From the NCBI RefSeq assembly GCF_947492405.1, contig NZ_CANLMP010000008.1:161435-225434 (forward strand): DNA of 64,000 nucleotides. The letters are read 5' to 3'. Every line of letters starts with the position of its first letter. Positions within the stretch are counted from its first letter, which is position 1. Position numbers and translations under genes: made by a program. This DNA is from an uncultured Aquimarina sp. Its GTDB lineage: Bacteria > Bacteroidota > Bacteroidia > Flavobacteriales > Flavobacteriaceae. Positions 59,659 to 64,000 of the stretch are shown piece after piece. Below the pieces are notes generated by a model. The model was not told the origin of the DNA. It did not search any database and worked only from the letters and a program-made list of their open reading frames with translations.

Positions 59659-61992
59659 TTGGTTATAATGATCGTCAAACTATTATTATTTTTCCAAGGA
59701 TTCAGTGTTTGGTTTAAAAACCTTTTAAGAGAATTAACTAATAATATGATTAGTATTTTTTTTATTGGGGCAGTCTATCTGGCACTATGGCACTTTCCTC
59801 AAACGGTAGATCTACTGTTGATTCTTAATCAAGCCGATACTTTTCTATTAGAAGTTCCTTTATATTTTAGTTTACTTATAATCGCAGCCTTCTTAATATG
59901 GAATGCTCCTAAATATTTTTATTTTCATAATTATAAAGATATTTCTCTTTCTAATCTTATAGGTTTTATTCCTAATCAACATTATAAATTTCAGGATAGA
60001 AGTGAGTCAGCTAGTTATCCTTATATGACTAGAATTCATATGAGAAAAACATTGCCAAGAATTCTCGCTATCCTATTATTAGCAATATCAGCACTGAGCA
60101 TTCTTAATGCAATGGAATTATTTGGTTTAGAAAATACCTATACAAAATTTCTAGACCCAACGAATACTCTAATATTGATTATTTTTTTGTTGTTATTATT
60201 ATCCGAACCTAAACTATATAAAGTTTTAAAAGGATTTCTTAGCCGAAGTTCTAAAACAACGATTATTTTTTTTGGTGTTTCCATTGGATTAATACTTTTA
60301 ATAATATCATTAGGAACCTTAAATACACAAGCTGAGAAAGATTTAGGTAAGCTGTTTCTTTCTAACTGTGCTTTAGCACTTTTGTTTTCTACCTTATCGT
60401 TTAATAGCTATAGGTTTCTTAACGGTTTTCCAAAGAAACTTTTTTATGGAATGATTATATCATCTGGTTTTATATTGTTGATTACATTTTTGATTCTGAA
60501 TTTCTATCCTTATCTGGCGAGTGGTGTAAATCCCTTATCTATCTTGATTCTTTCTTTGCTAAGTCTTTTTATGATTTGTTTCTTATTAATTTTGATGGGT
60601 AAAAGGATTAAGCTACCACTTCTTTCAATTGTTACTGTGTTTTGTGTTTTTTCTGCTAGGTTCTTTTCTGACACATCAGACCATTATCAGCTCAACCTTA
60701 AGGAAACCACAGTTCTTAGACCTACATTAGATACTTATATATATCATTGGTTAAAGAGTAGGGAAGAGATTATTAAAAATAATAATAAAACTTTTCCTAT
60801 TATAATGGTTTCTGCAGAAGGAGGAGGGTCTAGAGCCGGACTTTGGTCATTTTTGGTGCATAGTTACTTGTATGAAAAGTCTAATGGAGCTTATTTCGAA
60901 GAGAACTTACTTTCATTAACAGGTGCTTCTGGAGGTAGTGTAGGGAATTCTATGTTTTTTGCAGAAGCAAGAAATACAAGCCTCAATAGAGAAAAGTCTA
61001 ATTTTAGAATTCCTAAAGGTGTAGAATATCCTAATCTTACATATAAGGCTAGTATTATATATAAAGAAAATTATCTATCGGTAGCTTTACTTTCTTTATT
61101 GGGAAGAGATTTGTTTAAAGAAGTTACTAGTCTATTTAATTTTAAAAACAGGGGACAACTATTAGAAGAACAATGGACCCAAGCTCATGAAAAGTATTTT
61201 TATGATAAAGAAGGTCAAAATATCCTTGATAAAGAGTTTTTATCTTTTTATAAAAATATTCCAAACGATAGTTTGCATAGTACAGATCAACAGATTCCTC
61301 CCTTATTATTAATTAATACAACACATACACAAACCGGAAATTATAATATTATCAGTCCGGTAAGGTATTCCCATTTAAGACCATTAACAGGGATGAATGA
61401 TTTTTTGGATAATGTACAATCCAGCTATCCTAATAATTCTATCGCACTTGCTACGGCTATGCGTATTAATGCCAGTTTTCCCTATATAACGCCAGTTGGT
61501 GAGATTAGAAAAATTACGGATACGGATATATTAAAATCTGATCAATATGCGGATGCTGGATATTATGATAATATTGGAGGTAGGGTATCTAGAGGTATAG
61601 AAGAGGTATTAAAAAAAGTATTACATGATTCTTTTCCAGATCTAAAAGAGAAAGTAAGAATTAAACATTTGGTTATAGCTAATGAAGAAGAGCATAAGAT
61701 CGCCAAAACAACCACACAGCTTGAAGCTCCATTAACTACATTAAGAAATGTACGATATGGACATACTCAGGAAATTTTAAAGAGATTAGAAAGTAATTAT
61801 ATTATTAACCTAAAACAAACTAAAATAATACCGTCTTCCGTGTCTCTGTTACCTGATGACATAAATAAGGAAGAATTAGCTATTAAACCTGTTTTACCCC
61901 TTGGGCGTTATTTATCTACTATTGCAATTCGGTCTATGGAGGCGCGATTAGAAGAAGTAAGTGGAGAATTGGATTTAATTATAGAAGAATAA
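59659..61992 (+). CDS. Membrane protein with C-terminal patatin-like phospholipase domain
   Basis: Multi-TM N-terminal half; VSAEGGGSRAGLWS oxyanion motif, LTGASGGSVGNS (GXSXG), YADAGYYDNIGG. Confidence 0.8.
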   Translation: MVIMIVKLLLFFQGFSVWFKNLLRELTNNMISIFFIGAVYLALWHFPQTVDLLLILNQADTFLLEVPLYFSLLIIAAFLIWNAPKYFYFHNYKDISLSNLIGFIPNQHYKFQDRSESASYPYMTRIHMRKTLPRILAILLLAISALSILNAMELFGLENTYTKFLDPTNTLILIIFLLLLLSEPKLYKVLKGFLSRSSKTTIIFFGVSIGLILLIISLGTLNTQAEKDLGKLFLSNCALALLFSTLSFNSYRFLNGFPKKLFYGMIISSGFILLITFLILNFYPYLASGVNPLSILILSLLSLFMICFLLILMGKRIKLPLLSIVTVFCVFSARFFSDTSDHYQLNLKETTVLRPTLDTYIYHWLKSREEIIKNNNKTFPIIMVSAEGGGSRAGLWSFLVHSYLYEKSNGAYFEENLLSLTGASGGSVGNSMFFAEARNTSLNREKSNFRIPKGVEYPNLTYKASIIYKENYLSVALLSLLGRDLFKEVTSLFNFKNRGQLLEEQWTQAHEKYFYDKEGQNILDKEFLSFYKNIPNDSLHSTDQQIPPLLLINTTHTQTGNYNIISPVRYSHLRPLTGMNDFLDNVQSSYPNNSIALATAMRINASFPYITPVGEIRKITDTDILKSDQYADAGYYDNIGGRVSRGIEEVLKKVLHDSFPDLKEKVRIKHLVIANEEEHKIAKTTTQLEAPLTTLRNVRYGHTQEILKRLESNYIINLKQTKIIPSSVSLLPDDINKEELAIKPVLPLGRYLSTIAIRSMEARLEEVSGELDLIIEE

Positions 61993-62044
61993 AGTCATTT
62001 GTCATTTTTTTTTGTATTTTTGTCGTGATAAATTCATTTGTATT

Positions 62045-62497
62045 ATGAGCGCAGTATCCCCATTAGATTACGATGGTTTAGAAAGTGAAGGTTTGTTAAG
62101 GTATCTTAATTTGGATATTCCTCTACGTAATATTTACGATTTTATAGAATTATCTCGTAACGGGATAGATAAAAGAGCATTAGTACATCTTGCGAAAACG
62201 ATCGATTTTGATCTAAGTGAATTAGCACACGTTTTGCATTTATCGGAACGTACTATACAACGCTATGAATTAAATAAGAAGTTGAGTACAGAGGCAAGTG
62301 CGAAAGCACTACAATTAGCTAAACTTTATGCTAGGGGTGAGAATATTTTTGGTGATTTAGACCGTTTCAAGCGATGGATGGAACATCCCAATATAGCATT
62401 AGCTACCAAAAAGCCTAAAGAACTTCTTGATACTACATTTGGATTTCAATTATTAAATGAAGAGTTAGTTCGTATAGAGCACGGAATTTTTGCATAA
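62045..62497 (+). CDS. Xre/MbcA/ParS-type antitoxin (DUF2384)
   Basis: SELAHVLHLSERTIQRYELNKKLSTEASAKALQLAKLYARGENIFGDLDRFKRWM; start MSAVSP at 62045; overlaps the toxin by 1 nt. Confidence 0.88.
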   Translation: MSAVSPLDYDGLESEGLLRYLNLDIPLRNIYDFIELSRNGIDKRALVHLAKTIDFDLSELAHVLHLSERTIQRYELNKKLSTEASAKALQLAKLYARGENIFGDLDRFKRWMEHPNIALATKKPKELLDTTFGFQLLNEELVRIEHGIFA

Positions 62498-62952
62498 TGC
62501 TGGTATATAGAATTGCTAAACAAAAATATATAAAAGACTTAACCGGTATTGGTGCAAAAACTGTTGGTGGTAGATGGAATCCCAAAGGGGTTGCAGTCTT
62601 ATACACAAGTACTACTGTGGCTCTTTCCGTTCTCGAAGTACTTGCGCATCTTCCAGCTGCATATTTTCCTGATAATATGGCAATTGCTACGATAGAATTA
62701 CCAGATGAATTAACTTCTACAATAGATATTAAAGAATTACCAAAAGATTGGAATAAGATTCCTCCATCTACAGGTATTCAACATTTTGCAATGAATTGGA
62801 TATCAGAGAATGTTCAATTAGGATTAAAGGTTCCTAGTATTATAGTACCTAGAGAACAAAATCTTCTTATTAATCCTTTGCATCCCGATTTTGATTTAGT
62901 AAAACTGATCGAAATAGAACCTTTTAGTTTTGATACTCGTTTGCTAAAGTAG
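62497..62952 (+). CDS. RES domain toxin
   Basis: MLVYRIAKQKYIKDLTGIGAKTVGGRWNPKGVAVLYTSTTVALSVLEVLAHL, conserved RES-domain R, E and S positions. Confidence 0.9.
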   Translation: MLVYRIAKQKYIKDLTGIGAKTVGGRWNPKGVAVLYTSTTVALSVLEVLAHLPAAYFPDNMAIATIELPDELTSTIDIKELPKDWNKIPPSTGIQHFAMNWISENVQLGLKVPSIIVPREQNLLINPLHPDFDLVKLIEIEPFSFDTRLLK

Positions 62953-63254
62953 ATTTTGAAGTTTGTGGAAGTTCTAAGATTTGAATTAGGGTTATGAATC
63001 TCAATTTTACAATAGAATCATCTTATTTCTCTAATGATTTAAGCTTAATATTTTGTTAATCAAAAAAGTTTAGATGTATGTTAAATATTGTTAATCAATA
63101 GTTTGTGATTGTTTTTTGTATCGCTTTAAGTTAAATTTTTATAAAGAATTTCCTACATTTTTACAATTTATATATCTTTCCGGGTTCGATATGAGTAACG
63201 AATCCTCAATTTATACGTCATATTCAGAAGAACTAAACTTAATATACTAATAAA

Positions 63255-64000
63255 ATGATTAAAAAAATGAGAAAAGTGTATTTTTTGGCAACATTGATAA
63301 TTGCTTTTGCAAGTTGCAAAAATGAAGTCAAGAAAGATGGTGAAAATCAGCCTGAAACAATAGCTGAGGTAGAAAAAATACCGGGTATTGTTTTGAGTAA
63401 TATGGATACAAGTATTAGTCCAAAAGAAGATTTTTACAACTATGTTAATGGTAGTTGGATGAAAAATACAGAAATTCCAGAAGATAGAACTCGATGGGGA
63501 GGTTTTGGTGTATTAAGAAAAAAAACAGACTATGATGTACTCGAGATTCTTGAAAAGGCAAAGTCTAGTGGTAAATATTCTGCAGGAACTGATCAATATA
63601 AAGCTTTATTGATTTATGAATCGATTATAGATACTGTAGCGAGAGATAAAGCTGGTGTGACCCCATTACAACCTACTTTAGATAAAATTGCTGGAATAAA
63701 GAATTTAAATGACTTACAAACGGTTTTGGCTACAGAAATAGCAGCTTCTGCTCCATTCGCAGGATTAGTTTCTTTTCCTAACTTAAGTAATAGTGAGATC
63801 AATGCTCCATACATTTCTACTGGAGGATTGGGGTTACCGGATCGTGATTATTATCTGGATCAAGATGAAAAATCTGTAGAGATTAGAGGTCAGTACGTGG
63901 ATCATATTACGCGAATGCTTCAATACATTGGAGAAACAGAGAAACAAGCACGTAAAAATGCGGAAACTATTTTAGCAATTGAAACTAAATTAGCAGAACC
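63255..64000 (+). CDS. M13 family metallopeptidase lipoprotein, N-terminal part (runs off the right edge)
   Basis: Reads MIKKMRKVYFLATLIIAFASCKNEVKKDG...SPKEDFYNYVNGSWMKNTEIPEDRTRWGGF...YISTGGLGLPDRDYYLDQDEKS without a stop to the window end. Confidence 0.9.
   Translation, partial: MIKKMRKVYFLATLIIAFASCKNEVKKDGENQPETIAEVEKIPGIVLSNMDTSISPKEDFYNYVNGSWMKNTEIPEDRTRWGGFGVLRKKTDYDVLEILEKAKSSGKYSAGTDQYKALLIYESIIDTVARDKAGVTPLQPTLDKIAGIKNLNDLQTVLATEIAASAPFAGLVSFPNLSNSEINAPYISTGGLGLPDRDYYLDQDEKSVEIRGQYVDHITRMLQYIGETEKQARKNAETILAIETKLAE

Noticed and set aside
59659-61992. Patatin-like gene as a CBASS effector (CapV-like)
   Set aside because: No cyclase (CD-NTase) or other CBASS gene nearby, and the large multi-TM N-terminal half does not fit CapV.
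61998-62022. TTTG/TATTTTTG as a promoter for the Xre-RES pair
   Set aside because: The -7-like TATTTTTG (62015-62022) is plausible, but the nearest upstream TTTG leaves only a 13-nt spacer, shorter than typical; not strong enough to annotate.

Overview
The window is a low-GC Bacteroidota chromosome segment, probably a marine Flavobacteriaceae of Aquimarina type. That assignment rests on SusC, T9SS sorting tails and TAnnTTTG promoter elements. Blocks, left to right: (1) 1-11.1 kb, a maltose/starch utilisation locus: partial SusC, LacI regulator, MFS sugar transporter, beta-phosphoglucomutase, GH65 phosphorylase and two GH13 enzymes. (2) 11.2-17.7 kb, a T9SS-sorted protein with five 333-bp tandem repeats, then pfkA, gap and an N-acetylglucosamine-kinase-like gene. 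(3) 17.7-47.6 kb, a large nitrate/nitrite island: NIT/PilJ-type histidine kinase, DUF4202 protein, nirD, nirB, outer-membrane porin-like protein, NarL-type regulator, a secreted protein with two NIT/PilJ-like motifs, narK, nrtABCD-like ABC transporter, a small paralog pair, an eight-gene globin/multihaem cytochrome/membrane electron-transfer operon, a NasA-NasB fusion, and a nitrite-reductase-like scaffold fused to rubredoxin. (4) 47.8-53.6 kb, miscellaneous genes. (5) 53.7-58.6 kb, a molybdenum cofactor cluster. (6) 58.8-64 kb, a small secreted protein, a membrane patatin-like protein, an Xre/RES toxin-antitoxin pair and a partial M13 peptidase. The two strongest novel signals are: (a) a shared palindrome, TTAAGTA-N4-TACTTAA, fused to a TAnnTTTG -7 box in front of six separate nitrate-island transcription units, which looks like an undescribed regulon operator; and (b) the minus-strand globin-DUF3365-diheme b-FNR/2Fe2S-pentahaem-monohaem-ResB-CcsA operon, which looks like a split NOX/ferric-reductase-type transmembrane electron conduit with its own cytochrome c maturation genes.
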